Shown: one piece after another, positions 1 through 13,500 of the stretch | How the letters are laid out: each line of letters starts with the position of its first letter | How positions within the stretch are numbered: the first letter of the stretch is position 1 | Source of the DNA: Ptychodera flava | Lineage: Eukaryota; Hemichordata; Enteropneusta; Ptychoderidae | Direction: 5' to 3' | NCBI RefSeq assembly: GCF_041260155.1 | Contig: NC_091946.1 | Location: forward strand, 21,120,353 to 21,184,352 | DNA: 64,000 nucleotides | Translations under genes and position numbers: made by a program | The notes under the pieces: generated by a model | Told to the model about the DNA's origin: nothing | The model's input: only the letters and a program-made list of their open reading frames with translations | Database searches by the model: none

Positions 1-2150
1 TAATTGCTCACGTTAATATCTACCCATAATTAATTAATCAATAAATGAAATATATCCACGTATGCAAAATTGAAATTGACTTACATTCATACAGTATGGC
101 AGCCAATATTAGTGAATATTTTTATCAAAAGAAATGCAGTTTGCTAAACATGTAAACACAATTGATTGGTAGATTTCAAACGTGACAAATTGCAAAGAAG
201 TGTACGACTAGTTTTGAAACCCTTTTTCGAATCTGTTCTTCAGGTAAAATAAATGGTTGCCTTCATTGCACCTTCGTCTCTTGTTCATCATTTGAAGGTG
301 ACGTGCAGGTATAAATGGTCATATACGGCATGGCAACGAAGGCTTCATTGTTTACAGATTGCGTTGCCAGAACTCATGACATTCAACACACTGCCATATC
401 ATCGCGTGTGGGTCGAACTCGAAACAACCTTTTAATACTGAACACTCACGTTGGAAGAGTATAAAAATATGATATCCATTAACCTGATAAACTCCTCAAA
501 TTAATGCATTGTAATAAGACCCTAAGGTCATGTTTTAAAACCGAAGACTATGAAGTGATTATTCTCTGATCCAGTTAATGTTCTCGACACAGTGCACAGA
601 GGAGACTCGTAGCTACAGTACAACGTAATGCGCATCAAAGGCCATTAAACTTCACCCTACGTCGGAAAAGAAGGGCGACAATCGCCTGTGTGGTTAGGTA
701 CACGGCGGACGGCCCCTGTATTCCGGAAAAAAATTAGAGGGGCAGTCCGCCGTGTACCTATAACCACTGGAGACGCTGTGAGAAAGACATACAACATGCA
801 CGTTCGGACAACTCGTTTTTACGGGTTTTTGACACCACTCACCCGGGGGAGTCTTTTCCTTGCCGTCAGGTTCTCCTCTTTCCCGTGAAACCACGGACGA
901 ACACGTATCGAATTCGCTCTGCTCGCCGTATGTCATCCTAGCCATGCGTATTTTGTGTGAGCTCGAGCCACAGCCCATAATTGCAGTTGCTTTAATATAA
1001 AAAAAAGTCGTGTGGAGGTGATGAAGAACCAGGTCAGTCTAGCCAGTGGTGATGCGATCTGTCAAACGATGACGAATACGATCAAAGCGATGGATGGATT
1101 TCCTTGCCTTTGATGAAGAGAAAAATGAATGCAATCAACACATAATGGTCATCTCTGCATACTTTGAGAAGCCACACAGCTTTGAATGATAACGCTGTTC
1201 CATGCGAAACATGCACGATATAAACCACCTCATCAAAGTGAGCGATGACATCCTCCCCACAACTCCCGGCGACAGTATCCCAAGCTATAGTGTCGGTAAC
1301 CCGCCGTGGCAGCCAAATATATCTCGAAAGTCCACATTCGATCAGGATTCACAACAAGCAACAGTTTGAGGCCTCCATAATGGCTGGAGAAAATCCACTG
1401 CGGATACAAATGTTAGCGGATGGACACTTCCTCGCCGTCTGCGCAAGCCGTAACCACTGCGTATGAAACCGAGATGAACAGAACTATAGAGTAATGATTT
1501 TCAGGAGTCCCCAGTGCGGCGTTTCTGTAACCCAAATACGGCGACACACATGCCGTGCGCGGCCTATTATTATATCGTCACCCCCGATCGAGATCCGACA
1601 GGCATCCGACAGCCGATGAGTGCATTCGATAACCTCGCAAAAACGTGACGTTCAACAGAGAAATCTCAACATGCTCTCGCTCAGCCAATAGTTGACATGC
1701 ACCAGAAGGGCAGCGTCGAGTATCGAAAGTAGGATTTCACAGGTACAGAGCAGTATGACATCGTCAGCGGCGAGGCCATACAGATATTACGCTCCACACA
1801 GTCCACAGGGCTGTTCAATCAGAACATTTCGTAAGAGGCGTACTCTCGGAGGAGTCGCGGAGGCTACTGTTGTCCTGGTAACTGATTAGTTTCCGCTTCG
1901 ATGCTACGCTACTGTATGTAGTCATCTGCGAATCACAAGGCGTGTTATTTTTTTGTTCCTTGTAACCTTCTAATTGTTTCACAATATGTTCCTTTTCCAG
2001 GAATCGCCTTCCACATCTTGTTCTATTGTCACCCAGTCGAAGCTATTAAAAATCGAAATTTCATGAGTTAACTAACCTCCTTGATAGTTGAAGCTTTGCG
2101 AAATTTGATCGCGACGAACGGTACATTTGACCTAGTACTTTGTCGGCAAA
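1..2150. other. No recognisable gene, 5' flank
   Basis: Several open frames of 60-95 codons occur on both strands, but none shows a domain, codon pattern or splice context that I recognise. One strong hairpin (692-764) is listed separately. Between about 1000 and 1890 the base composition is more GC-rich than its surroundings and short frames overlap on the plus strand; this may be an old element relic, but nothing in the translations identifies it. Confidence 0.5.
692..764. repeat. Short perfect-arm hairpin (foldback)
   Basis: Two arms of about 27 nt face each other. The left arm reads GGTTAGGTACACGGCGGAC and continues to GCCCCT; the right arm is its reverse complement with a few mismatches. 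The loop is about 20 nt. The arms are much more GC-rich than the neighbourhood. It may be a very small foldback MITE or the stem of a larger relic; no target duplication was found. Confidence 0.7.
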
Positions 2151-2154
2151 AAGG

Positions 2155-2420
2155 GTAATTGATGATAGTGATAATGAAGATGATGCGGATGACGATTGTG
2201 GTGATAGCGGCGATGATGATAATGATGATGATGAAGATGATGATTATGATGATGGTGGTGGTGGTGATGGTGGTGGTGATTGTGTGGTTGTGATTGAGAT
2301 GATGTTGCGGTGATCGCGGCAGATAGAGGAGGAATAAAGACAACCGTAACGTATATATAAATAGCGAAAGATAAATAGAGAGAGAAGCATATAGATAGAT
2401 AGACAGAGAGAGAGACGGAC
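2155..2420. repeat. Compound microsatellite (GAT/GGT, then AGAT/AGAG)
   Basis: Imperfect trinucleotide GAT/GGT units run through roughly 2160-2290 and are followed by ATAG/GATA and GAGA units near 2375-2420. The open frames rich in His or Ile on the minus strand here are products of the repeat, not genes. Confidence 0.85.
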
Positions 2421-2916
2421 ACTTTTAGTTCAAATCACAATGATTACGCATAACGTTCTGATTATCTCACATCAGTTGCGGCTCAGCGCATTTATTAATT
2501 ACCCTTAATCGCTAAACAGGGACAAAATGTTGCTCAACGCAGGGGTGCGATTGTTGTCATGATTCACTAAATAAATATACCGTTGAACGGTTTGTTTGTC
2601 TGTGAAAAACAGACTAAAGTTGCCCTTTAGGCCTCATTAAGCATGCAAATGAGGTAGGTTAAGAAATTCGGTTGCCAAGGTAACCGTACGTGAATCGTGA
2701 GCAGTCTGCTGCAATTTGCTTCATGTTGACAGTTCTGACATGTTACGTTGTTGATGCCTTGCGCATGCATGTAGCATCTGTGAAAGGTTTGCTATTGGTA
2801 TCTTTGTTGACGATAGATAAAACTTCATTTGACAGAGACATTTTAATCAGAACTTTACAGATAAGCCTTACGTCTTTCTGAAATCTTCATTCAGATGGTG
2901 TGTTTATATGGTAGTG

Positions 2917-2921
<5 letters not shown>

Positions 2922-3010
<89 letters not shown>
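2922..3010. repeat. (GA)n microsatellite
   Basis: About 44 uninterrupted GA dinucleotides. Apparent Arg-Glu and Ser-Leu repeat proteins on the two strands are repeat translations. Confidence 0.98.
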
Positions 3011-3012
<2 letters not shown>

Positions 3013-3680
3013 TTGTGACGGGTAATTATGGGCCATGCATTTGCATCTGGATACGGAGATGTGACACGATCGTACTTGATTACGTATGGTGGGAGCGTTA
3101 GCATGTTTATATGGCTGTGGTAGCAAAAATATGAATTCAATCTGAACTGAGGTAATCTTTCTTTTCTTGCACTGAACAACCTTTGTTTACTCTTGTGTCT
3201 GAGTTTCATTTACACAGACGGTGGAGAAATCTTTATTACAATATTTACGACCCAAAGCACAAATATTATCGCCGTGCAGCATATGCTGAGAGAAGGAGGC
3301 TCATAAAGCAAGTTGATATTAAAATCTGCAGAAATACCCTTTGCCCAAACGTGTTTTGTGACAAGCAATGCTGTCTTGGCACGCATTGTTTTGCTTACTG
3401 TATTTGCTTGCTATACGAAATGCTGTTAGTGGATCATTCATTCGTAAACAGCCAACTGAAGTCGAATGGTTGCCTGGAGACGAACGCGTCTGTGTTGCGT
3501 CATCTGGCCAATGGTGATTATTGTTTTTTAGGATATACTTTCAATATTTGAGGGAAGAATAACTGGTCAGGGCGAGGTGAGAAGTGAAAAGGGGCGAAAA
3601 TCAACCACATTTGAAGTGAATGCACGCCTCGATCTATGCTTTGTTTTTTCTTATCTATTAAAAGCGAAATGAACTGGTGT
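3011..3680. other. Unassigned stretch with one 122-codon open frame
   Basis: A plus-strand frame runs from 3183 to 3551 and encodes a basic, Cys-rich peptide without any family signature I know. It lies between a microsatellite and a LINE relic and has no convincing splice partners. I do not call it a gene. Confidence 0.3.
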
Positions 3681-3689
3681 AAATGTTAA

Positions 3690-5925
3690 CTTTAAATTGT
3701 TAAAAGTGTGTGCTCCTGTAATTTCTGATATTCCCACTTACCTGTACAATTTGAGCTTGCGGTTTTCTGTCTTTCCTAACGTTTTCAAGTGTGCGAGAGT
3801 TGTTCCTTTATACAAAGGGGGAGGTAATGTCAGTAACATGTTAAATTACCGGCCGATTTCAGTTTTACCGGCCCTTTCTAAAATTTTTGAGAGATATTAA
3901 CATAATCACCTTTAATTATTTGATACGTACAAACTTGCTTATTGACATACAGTCTGGTTTTAGAAAAAACTTCTCCTGTCAAACGGCGTAAATACGTCTC
4001 ACGGATGAAATCTTGCAGAATATGGACAAGGGGTATATGAACAGTCTTCTTTTACTTGATTTATCTAAGGCTTTTGACCTTATCAACCACAATATTTTAT
4101 TACAGAAACTGTCTTGTTATGGTTTAGCAGAAACTGTTGTTGCCTGGTTCACGTCTTACCTTTCTAATCGCCAGCAATTAGTCAGTTATCTAGGTTGTTC
4201 ATCAGAGAAACGTAATATTACAGCTGCTGTACCACAAGGGTCAATCCTAGGTCCGTTGTTATTTTTGCTTTTTATCAATGATTTATCATTATATGCCGAT
4301 ACTTCAACTTTAAACATGTATGCTGATGATCAAAATTTACTGGCAAGTGGAAAATCTATCGAGGTTGTTATTGAAAAAATGAATAATTCAGTTTTGCCAA
4401 TTTCCAATTGGATAACGGCAAATTCAATGCGCATTAATTAAAGTATCTTCTGGTAACGACTTCTCACAAGTTGAATTGTTTAAAAGAGTCAAACAAATCG
4501 TTGTCTATTTGTATTAAAGGGCCATTATTTGTAACTATTGACCATTTTTTACCTCGGAAAATTCCATGTTGGAGGCTCATATTTGTTGCAAAATGTTGCT
4601 TTACGAAGAAACAAACATTATTAGTGATGTTATAGCACATAAAACTGCTAATTTTTGTTCAAACGTGTTGCCCTTCCGAGTTCGTTTGTTGACGTCTGGC
4701 ATGCTCAGCGTGCTGGGGAGAACGCAGATATGGTGACGCCGCGATCACGCGAGATGTACAAGTTCACGTTTATTGTGGGATCAAAATAACATTGCGACGT
4801 GGATTTCCAGACATCTGGCTACGCAACGTGCTCGGACGATGGACTACGACGTAAGTACCGGGCATAAGTAATGAATATTTATTTTGAAAATGCTGTAAAT
4901 GGTTCGCGCAGGTGCAGCGAAGAATGCCTACGTTGCAATCCGCGTGTCAACAGAGTTTGTATTTCTGTCCGGACAAAAATTGAAATTTTCGTTGTAAAAT
5001 CACATGTTATTTAGTTGTAGGGCACGTAATGTTTCCGAATAATATGCGATTCTCTGTTATTTGACAGGCTATTCAACATGAGCCAGTGATCATTTCAATC
5101 AAAACTAACGGAAAAATCGCCAGAAGATACAGCTAATGGAACTTTAAAGAATATCAAGTTAAACTGAAATTTTTCGTAGCAATCACGGAAAAATATTAGT
5201 AGTGACTATTGATGAATGCTTATCATGGAACGACCATATAGAATTTTTTTGTAAGACTATTAGTAAGAGAATAAGTCTTTTGTTAAGATTACATCCTTTT
5301 ATTCCGATGAACCATCGTCTTGTTTTGTATAATGGATTAATTCAAAGCACAATTGACTATTGTTGTGTTGTATGGGGAAATACCACAGCAAAAAATTTTG
5401 ACAAAATTTTCATATTACAAAAGAGAGCGTTACGTATTCTGTTTGAATTGCCTAATGATTACCCTTCAGTCAATTTGTTACCCTTCAGTCATGTCTGTTA
5501 GCCAAAGAATTGTATACTTTATAGCAGTGTTAACTTTCAGGTGTATGACTGGCAGTGCTCCACATTATCTGTCGAATTTATTTGTTTTTCAGAGTAATGT
5601 CCATTATTATCAAACGCGCTCGATTTCTCGACAGGATTGTTATATTCCGAAATCTGCTTTAAATATTGGACAACGGAGTTGTCATTATCGTGCAACTAAA
5701 TTATGGAATTCACTGCCAAATGATATTAGATTAGCTTCGACAATTGGAAATTCCAAGGTGCTTCTGAAAGAATATATAACAAAGAACATTCCGCTGTAAT
5801 CTTATTTATTTATTCTTACCAGTTTTGTGACTTGTTAATTATCGAGCCCCGGTGAAAATTACTCATTTGAGTAACTCGGACGCTCATTAAAAGTGTAAAT
5901 AAATAAATAACTAAATAAATGCTAA
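3690..5925 (+). mobile_element. 5'-truncated CR1/L2/Jockey-like LINE, decayed
   Basis: Three separated open stretches give successive parts of a non-LTR reverse transcriptase. 3697-3900 holds the fingers motif LNYRPISVLPALSKIFERY. 4013-4441 holds DLSKAFDLINHNILL, the PQGSILGPLLF motif and the catalytic YADD box (as MYADDQN). 5202-5799 holds the thumb and C-terminal part (DECLSWNDHI, YNGLIQSTIDYCCVVWG, KLWNSLPNDIR). Stops and frame changes separate the parts, so the copy is dead. No endonuclease domain is present, so the element is 5'-truncated. It ends near 5925 with a TAAATAAATAAAT tail, as in CR1/L2-type elements with microsatellite tails. A TTAA-flanked MITE (4518-5143) interrupts it between the palm and thumb regions. 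Confidence 0.9.
4518..5143. mobile_element. TTAA-flanked MITE inserted in LINE
   Basis: A 626-bp insertion flanked by TTAA on both sides (4514-4517 and 5144-5147). The termini are short and imperfect: AGGGCCATTA at the left against AGTTCCATTA read inward from the right. The TTAA target duplication fits a non-autonomous piggyBac- or Kolobok-type element. The surrounding LINE reading resumes after it, which supports the boundaries. There is no coding capacity. Confidence 0.7.
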
Positions 5926-6234
5926 ATTGAGTTCGGGATTAATATTGTGTATGTTCATTTTTCCCATTAAACAATAATACATATGTGGTAAATATGTTCG
6001 TATACTGAATACACATCTATGCAATACATGTGTTGATAATGATAGAGGTACCTTTATAATCTTGTCAGGGAATGAAGGGCAGCGCTAGCGACCTCTCTTT
6101 CAGCCTCTGTGGGTGCATCGCTTGGTCCTCCACCAATGTCCTTTACGGGCTTTTCACATTCTCTCCTTTCGTGTCAAAATTGCATTATAACCTGCATTTT
6201 TCTGTATTTCTGTATGTGAGTATTTCTTTATTTC

Positions 6235-6237
<3 letters not shown>

Positions 6238-6266
<29 letters not shown>

Positions 6267-6288
6267 TGTATGTATGTATGTATGTATG
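6238..6288. repeat. (GTAT)n microsatellite
   Basis: About a dozen tandem TATG units. The Met-Tyr-Val-Cys repeat peptides read from it are artefacts. Confidence 0.95.
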
Positions 6289-6998
6289 ATCGAGCAATTT
6301 GTGGGTAAAGAGTTTTTGAAGGGTATACGACAGGACCACAACTTCGTGCAGATTTTGTCCGCTATTAACAAAAAAAGACTGTATACAACGTCCAAATTAC
6401 CGGGACAAATAATATTTGACAGTATCGGAATAATTTTGGGGTGTTACTATGTTGATGCGCTAAGACGAGCTGTTAGACCAGCTCAAAATGCATTGAGATA
6501 TTTTTGTTCTTTTGAAGAACAAAGGGTTAAAGCTACATCATGAAATTAAACATTCGTGCTGTCTTAGGGGGCCTTCCGACAGTTTTGTGAATCAACTGAA
6601 TCTCCTGAGACGATTTCGTAGAAATTCTTCGAACTGGGTCCAGTAGTTGTACATTTTGCAAACCTAACTTTCTCAATCCTGTTGCGACGTATATCTTTAA
6701 GTAATTTTCTAAGTAGTCCATTTTCGCCTCTATAATATGACATGCGCCTCTGATGCATAAAAAATGGCAATAGGCAAATATGTCTGACCAATATGAAAAT
6801 GCATCTCTCAACTTGTCAAAAAAATCGTACAATACGAACGTAATTTAGCTTGTTGAACAAGTAAGCTCTGCAAGTTGCTAATAACAACCCGCCAGGTATA
6901 ATGCATTATCCAGTCAAATCTTTCGTGCTCTTTTTTTAAATTACCAGTAATAAAATGACAAAGATTAGTGTAACATAAACGGTCAGATTCATATAAAA

Positions 6999-7000
<2 letters not shown>

Positions 7001-7045
<45 letters not shown>
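7001..7045. repeat. (CT)n microsatellite
   Basis: About 22 CT dinucleotides in an AT-rich, otherwise featureless stretch. Confidence 0.95.
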
Positions 7046-7049
<4 letters not shown>

Positions 7050-7217
7050 AGTGGTTTCCTATCGTTTCTAAATGCCAGTAGCAAGACAAAGATGTGAAAT
7101 TTGAGTAACAACCATATCAGAGTAATTAAAGCGTTTATGTTTAATATCTATTCACATACAGCTCTGCGATACCGCATTGAGCACCGTATTCTCCTTGGAA
7201 GACTCACAAACCTTAGT

Positions 7218-7290
7218 GAATGTGTCTGTCTGTATGTCTGTCTGTATGTATTATGTATGTATTTATGTTTTGTCTGTCTGTATGTATGCC
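7218..7290. repeat. Imperfect TCTG/TATG microsatellite
   Basis: Mixed tetranucleotide units TCTG and TATG with interruptions. Confidence 0.85.
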
Positions 7291-7299
7291 CCCGAGTCA

Positions 7300-10200
7300 T
7301 CATGATTCACACATGGCATTTTGATCCCATGATACTATGTGTGAAATATCCCATTCACTGGTTGTTTTTCTTGTTTATGTTGTTGTAAAATAGAAGGAAG
7401 AGTGCCTTCTTTCGCCCGGTAGTGCAATCTTGAAGGACGCCTGTTGTTGACAACAGACAACAAGCCGGGACTATGGGAGTCACCCCATGGTGGCGCTGTG
7501 TACCCGACTACTGGGTCGTGTTAACCAAAAATGCTCGCAACGCAGTTTTGCTTTCAATACGTGTCAGTAAGAGTTTATACTGAGTATGTGGATAGATTTA
7601 CCTCTAAATCAATTTTTTAGTGAAGATACTTCAAGAAAATCATTTATAACAGACACAATAAACAGCTAATGGTGTATGGTTAGATTTACTTGCCTCAAAG
7701 GATTCTGATCGCAACCATCATGTTTTAGTGATATCATTGATGTTCTTGTGGCGTCATTCCATGCGTATAAACTAGAGTGACCTATCGTTTCGTCAACGTG
7801 CAGTACGTATTTTTTAGATAATATATGGTGATGAAAGTGCCCAATCTTAACGCAGTGAAGCCAAAAGTGTCCTGTTGTCGATGATGTTAATGTGATTGAT
7901 TCAGGTAATCGAGATCAAAATCGCTTTTGTAAATCAATTTTGTAGATGCCGTTGGAATTGCCTTTGGCTTTGCAACAAACGTGTTCTGGTTCTGTTTTTC
8001 AAAGACCTTTCCGGTTGAAATGTATTCCTATACGATGGAATGGGCCTCGGGGACAGATATTTTGACTCTCAACTTTTTTTCAATACTTTTCTGGTAGGCT
8101 GCTTGTATGGAATCATTTTAAAACTCTTGAGCAAGAAAAAAATTTCACCGCCTCAGTCTTCCGAAAATCGAAAATTTTCTTTTCCCATAGACTTAACCTG
8201 GAGAGCGGCCATTTGAGTTTTACATATTGGTAACTGATTTACGAAACATTGCACGGTGACCCCAGATTTTATCGTTGATTTGATAGTAAAAGTTGAAAGT
8301 TTCACTGTGGAAAGTTTGAGCGGAAGTTCATGTCTTTCACTTCTGAGGACCAATCCACAAATACCATTACTCGATGAATATGCAATGCGTGACAACATCG
8401 GTTTTAACTGACTCCCATCATGCAACCTTGCCGACAAAAAGTAAAATTACATATTTTCTGCCATATTGTTACATTCACTTACAGTCGAAAGGCACTGGGA
8501 ATAATAGCAAATCGTTTTATTTTTTGCAAAATATTTGCATGTTGTTGACATAAACTGAAACAAAATTTATAGTGGCAAATACCTCTCCAAGAATTACCCG
8601 GCTAAAGGAAACATTTTCAATGATACGACCTTATAATAACCTTGTTTCAACTCATTTTTCAACACAATCCATTTTTCTTTTACTTCAAATAAATCATGTT
8701 AGACCGGGAAGAGAATGAAAATACATGAGTAAATCCTATGGTGTCCTGAAATCCAAACTGGCAAAAGTTAACTCAGTAGTTATGTTCTCGTAACGAGTTC
8801 ACTTTTGCAAAATGCAATGTACCATCCGAGAACTGTTGGCGCCGAATGCCGTCACCAGTCAACCAGTTGTTGGTGCTCCTTATGGGGCAGCAGAAGATTG
8901 AGTACCTGGCTAGTACGATTTAGGTTTGAACTCTCTCACCCTAAAGCTTTTGTAGATCATCAAATTTTTTTCAACGGATATGTTCGCCTGAAAGGCATTG
9001 GAGTTCTCTCAGTCATGAAAGTTATCTACCCTGGGCTATTTCTAAAACACATACGACATAAAATTTACTTTTGGCTATTAAAATGTTACACCAACAATTT
9101 AGTGTTAAACATATCACTATCTGTAGTTTTTAATGTACATGCATACTGAGAATCAAACGATGATGCTTTTAAAAAGGCGTAGTTCTTTGAGCAGATATAA
9201 ACTGGTATATCACAGAGTCTCAGAAATAGATTTCAGTAGGGGAAATGCTAAAAAATAAATAAATTTAAGCTTTTAATCCTTGATTATATAATGTACATAA
9301 ATAGAAGGAATGATTGTGGCTTAAAAAATGTTTCGCTCTTTGCGCTTTGGGCTTTAATGCCCATGACCATCCATACTAATATATTTAGATCAGTAAGTAT
9401 GGTGTAATGAAACTGACTGGTTGGCTTGATTGAACTTAAAGGGGCAGTCATCAATCCCTGGTTCTAACATCAACAGTTGTTTACATTGATTGTTAATGTG
9501 ATTTTGGTTCTTTGTTCTGATACAAAACTTGCCTCTTTAACAAATTTTTGAACCCAGTGATATCCCTGCATGAAGCTTTTGAAAGCAAATTCTGTTCAAA
9601 GCGACAGATATTATTGGTATACAAAGTAAGCACTTCTACAAAAACTTGATTTTCTGGACCAAAATGTCAATGTGGACTGCAAAAGACGAAAAGTGGTTAC
9701 ACGTCTTCCTCTCCCAAAAAACAGCCCTGTCTTCAAAATTTGCCAATGGCACAAGGTACATGCAACCTCAGTACAAAACTGTGAACAGGACAATTTATAA
9801 ATGCCATTTGTGGGTCCAGTTCATTCAGAAGCTGCCATTACTGAAAGGATACACATTTGACAGAACAAAATTGTTTTTCTTTGAATATATGACACTTTTT
9901 CACTATCCGAACAAAAAAATTGAGTCTCGTCATCTAACGTATATTGCAACTTGCCCTTCTTGGTGAAAAGTAAATTTGTGTAATCAACGCATGTATTTGA
10001 TTCAGACCATGCTTGCAGAAGATACATTTCATGTGGTACTAGAGTTTGATTGTAACTCCTGATGTATCTCAGATACTGCTGATAAGTCAACTTTCTCTAC
10101 CATAGACTATGGGATTGAGGAAACCCAATATCAAGGAGCATTGTGGGTAGCTTGAAGGCAATCTTAATATGGTAGAGACCCTGGAGCTATATCTGATGCA

Positions 10201-10510
10201 TATATTAGATTGCTGAACCAGTGATCCCCTCCAGTGATGTATTTAACCGGTAATTCTGTGCAATCAGGCACATTCAAAATTCATCAATAATGTGTACATA
10301 GTAAATAAGGCCCGTGTTTTGGGTTTCTCTTACAGAATGTCACCCTTATACCATCTGTGCTTAAGTTCAACCCAATCATTTCCAACAGAGCTGTCGGATG
10401 CAAACATTTGTAAATAGGGGTGACTGGATCTATTGTAAGCAAGGTGTGTGAGTTCAATGATTTTCAAATGGTGCCAACTTGAAAGGCTTTCTACATTTCA
10501 TCTCTTTGCT
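7300..10510. other. Intergenic stretch, 3' side of RHBDD1-like gene
   Basis: No gene recognised. Open frames of 60-115 codons at 8153-8437, 8805-9149 and 9646-10090 show no family motifs and lack consistent splice sites. The right end of this stretch is the expected 3' UTR and downstream flank of the minus-strand RHBDD1-like gene; no unambiguous polyadenylation signal was identified by eye. Confidence 0.4.
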
Positions 10511-10583
10511 TGTCTTGTCACCTAGGCTACCGGTCTTGTCTTGTCACCTAGGCTCCCTGTCGTCTTGTCACCGTGGCTACCTG
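10511..10583. repeat. 24-26 bp tandem repeat abutting the RHBDD1 stop codon
   Basis: Three units with a core CTTGTCACCTAGGCTACC (third unit CACCGTGGCTACC) run up to and across the stop codon of the minus-strand gene (10577-10579). The last one or two codons and the first part of the 3' UTR therefore belong to a minisatellite. Confidence 0.85.
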
Positions 10584-13500
10584 TCAAATCTTGCAAGTCT
10601 TCGTCTTCTAAGCTCATCATGGTCAAGCACTCCAGAACTAGGGGGTCCTCTGTTGTATGGGTCGGTGAACCCATAACCAGGGGGTTGTTCATTATACATG
10701 TCTGGTTCAGGCGGGGGTGCACTGGGTGCTACAGGTGGGTAGGCACTGCCTTGCTGAGGGGGGTCTGTCGGGTAAGGGGGATTGCCCATTCTCTGATCAT
10801 TGGTAGGGAGATCTGGATACAGCTGGTTGTAAGATGGTGGGGAGCTGGGTCTGTGATTTGGTCCACCATCTGAAAAGCAAGTTGATATGTCATCAGCACA
10901 AAAAGAAAACTACCTCACTTGCAAAAAACTAGACGCTTTTGTAACAAGACAAGAAACCCCTTTTTGGAATTTACAGTGTCACAAGTCTCAGAAATTGTTA
11001 GTGCTAATAAGATATGCACTGAACCTACAAGTCTCACTTGTTTCCAATATCAAAATTCTGTTTTGCCTACCTTTAGTCATGTTTGAAAACATGGAAATCA
11101 AACGACGAAGTCTGCACTTGCAATGATGCAGGCATTAGCAGATGATAAAATGATTATACATGATCCCCATAAATATTAGAGACTGTGGCTGCATCAAGGA
11201 CAAGCGATTCCCTGAGCAGCTACTGTCCCTCTGAGCTGTGGGTGAGCAGGAATATGGGGAACCACTAGTCCCTGATGTAGTCACACCACTGAGGAACACA
11301 GGGATTATATATTGATCAGCACATTCATAGACCAAATGTTGATCTTAGATTCCTGGTGGCAACAGAATTTTTATTTCTACTCAGTAGCCTGCAAAAAGCT
11401 TATGAACTGCTTCTTTGATGTGTTTGTGGGTTTACTTGTGTTTTTTACTTTGATTAGCAATAAATTGCTTAATTTCTTCACCACTGACATTTTTGTGGCA
11501 CTGCTATTTTGTGTTGTATGTTTGATCATAAACTGTGACAGCAAACTTAAATTTTCCCTGCCAACACACGAAAGTTCTTGTATCATTTGAATTTTCTATT
11601 GCTATACATGTATTTTTTTACATCTGTATTTCCCTATGCTTAAGTGCCCAGTAAATTTTTAAATGTTTTGAAAACCAGTTCTGAACAGCTGGTTGTTTGT
11701 TTACACAGAATGTAATCCTGGTCCTGAAAACCCCACATGTGTGCACTGCAGATTCACTGATGTCATATACTCATGGTGTGATGTCACACTGTAGGAATAA
11801 CTGAGTTGATATATTTGACAACACAGATTACATCATGCCAGTATATTGGTGGTGCAAATACAGCAATCCAATTGGTTGAGAAATGAAGATAAGTGTTATA
11901 TTTACGATATAGCATAGTTGGAACACACAGCTCTCAGGTAGAGAAAATTCCTTTTTGAAATTTCATGCCAGAATTTCAAGATTTTGTCATAAACAGCAAT
12001 AAAGCACCTAAGCAACGAATGTACCACTCAATGTTGACCAGTTCACAACATATATGCGCTTGCTAAGTACTGCTTATGCATTTACATCCTGAACCGGTCA
12101 AAATCTTGTGGTAAACCCATCGCTGGAGAGGTTTACTGCTTAAATGTTACATGTACAGTGTTTGTCTTACCTGTTTGTAAACTATCGTTCAGAGCTTGCT
12201 GCAGTTGATCATCCTCAGACATGCCTCCAGTGTACAGAGACTCATTGTACCGTCTAGCAGTATTGTTGGGATAGTACGGGGTACCATTCTGTGGATACGG
12301 AGGCTGTGCTCTCCCTTGCCGTTGTCCACTGCGGCCTCCTCCAAAGAAACGACTTCCCCAGCCAGTGTTACGAGGTCTATGGGAAGGATGGGCTCCTGAT
12401 ATACTTTCTGTGCAGAGGAATTTGTATAACGAATTTTAGAATTAATATGCTTTATTACATGCTTCGTATATCGAATGTTGCGCACTTTATAGGATTCAAT
12501 GAGTTGTTGATGACGTTCCGGGCCACATAGTCATCATTTGACTGAAAGTGAACCAGAACTTTTTGCAACTTGACAACTTTTGGATGTAAAAATTTTAAAA
12601 TTACATGTTTTACATGGGAAATCCAGTTTTTGCAAAATTATGCATGAAATTCAATAAACTGCATAACAGCAATTCAAATATATCAATGTGCCATTTGACG
12701 ATGAAAAAAGTGCTATTTTTTTAGGATTTCATTTAACATGAAAATAAAGCAGATGATTGTCATTTGCAACTAAACTTAAAAAAATTTGGGGTGAAAATTT
12801 TAGAGTATAAGAGAGGAGTGTAATAAAAATGTTTGTAACCCAAACAAAGGACTATGTATCCTAAAGGCAGGAGACCATTTGCCATCAAGACGTCATGCAA
12901 ATGGTCACCTACAGTTGAGCACAGAATCCCTTATTTGGGCTATAATAATACTAAGAGAACTGATGAACTATTTGGTGTGTTTTACGCCAATGAATATACT
13001 CTAAAGATTATAAATCATGGTCACTCGATTTGAAATGTGAACAATACTTCTTAATAAATTTAGCATAAATGAAGTCTATATTTGTTTACGGTTTTGGTCA
13101 TTTGAAGTCACTGTGTTGGACATTAGAACCTTGGATATACTTGTGAGAAATAGTTTAAGCTGCAGTGCCATCGTACATTGTACTCACTTTCAATTAAATT
13201 CGCCCAAACTGTTGTGATCCGTAAATGTAATGATAATACAAGTCTGTAGTCAAAAACTGTGAATCAGTTTACCTGGGGTCATGAGCGTGTCCATGATGCC
13301 CTTGAGGGGTCCTTTCACATAGGCTAGTCCCACCAAGATGCCGGCTAAGTGACCCGCAAATGATGCATTGGGCACCAATATGGAGATGAGGAATAACTCT
13401 ACCCAGCATGCAAAGCGTGAGTTGACAGGGATAAATCCCATGACCCACTGCGTTCCCGGTGGCAGATAATGAGTTGTCACCATTTTTATAGCAAACAGGA

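Noticed and set aside
2068-2422. His-rich and Ile-rich open frames
   Set aside because: Translations of a GAT/GGT microsatellite.
2895-3209. Open frames of Arg-Glu and Ser-Leu repeats
   Set aside because: Translations of the GA microsatellite.
6072-6832. Open frames around the GTAT microsatellite
   Set aside because: Partly repeat translations, otherwise without any family signal.
12189-12530. Other open frames over RHBDD1 exon 3
   Set aside because: Out-of-frame shadows; only one frame joins exons 2 and 4 and carries the ubiquitin-interacting motif.
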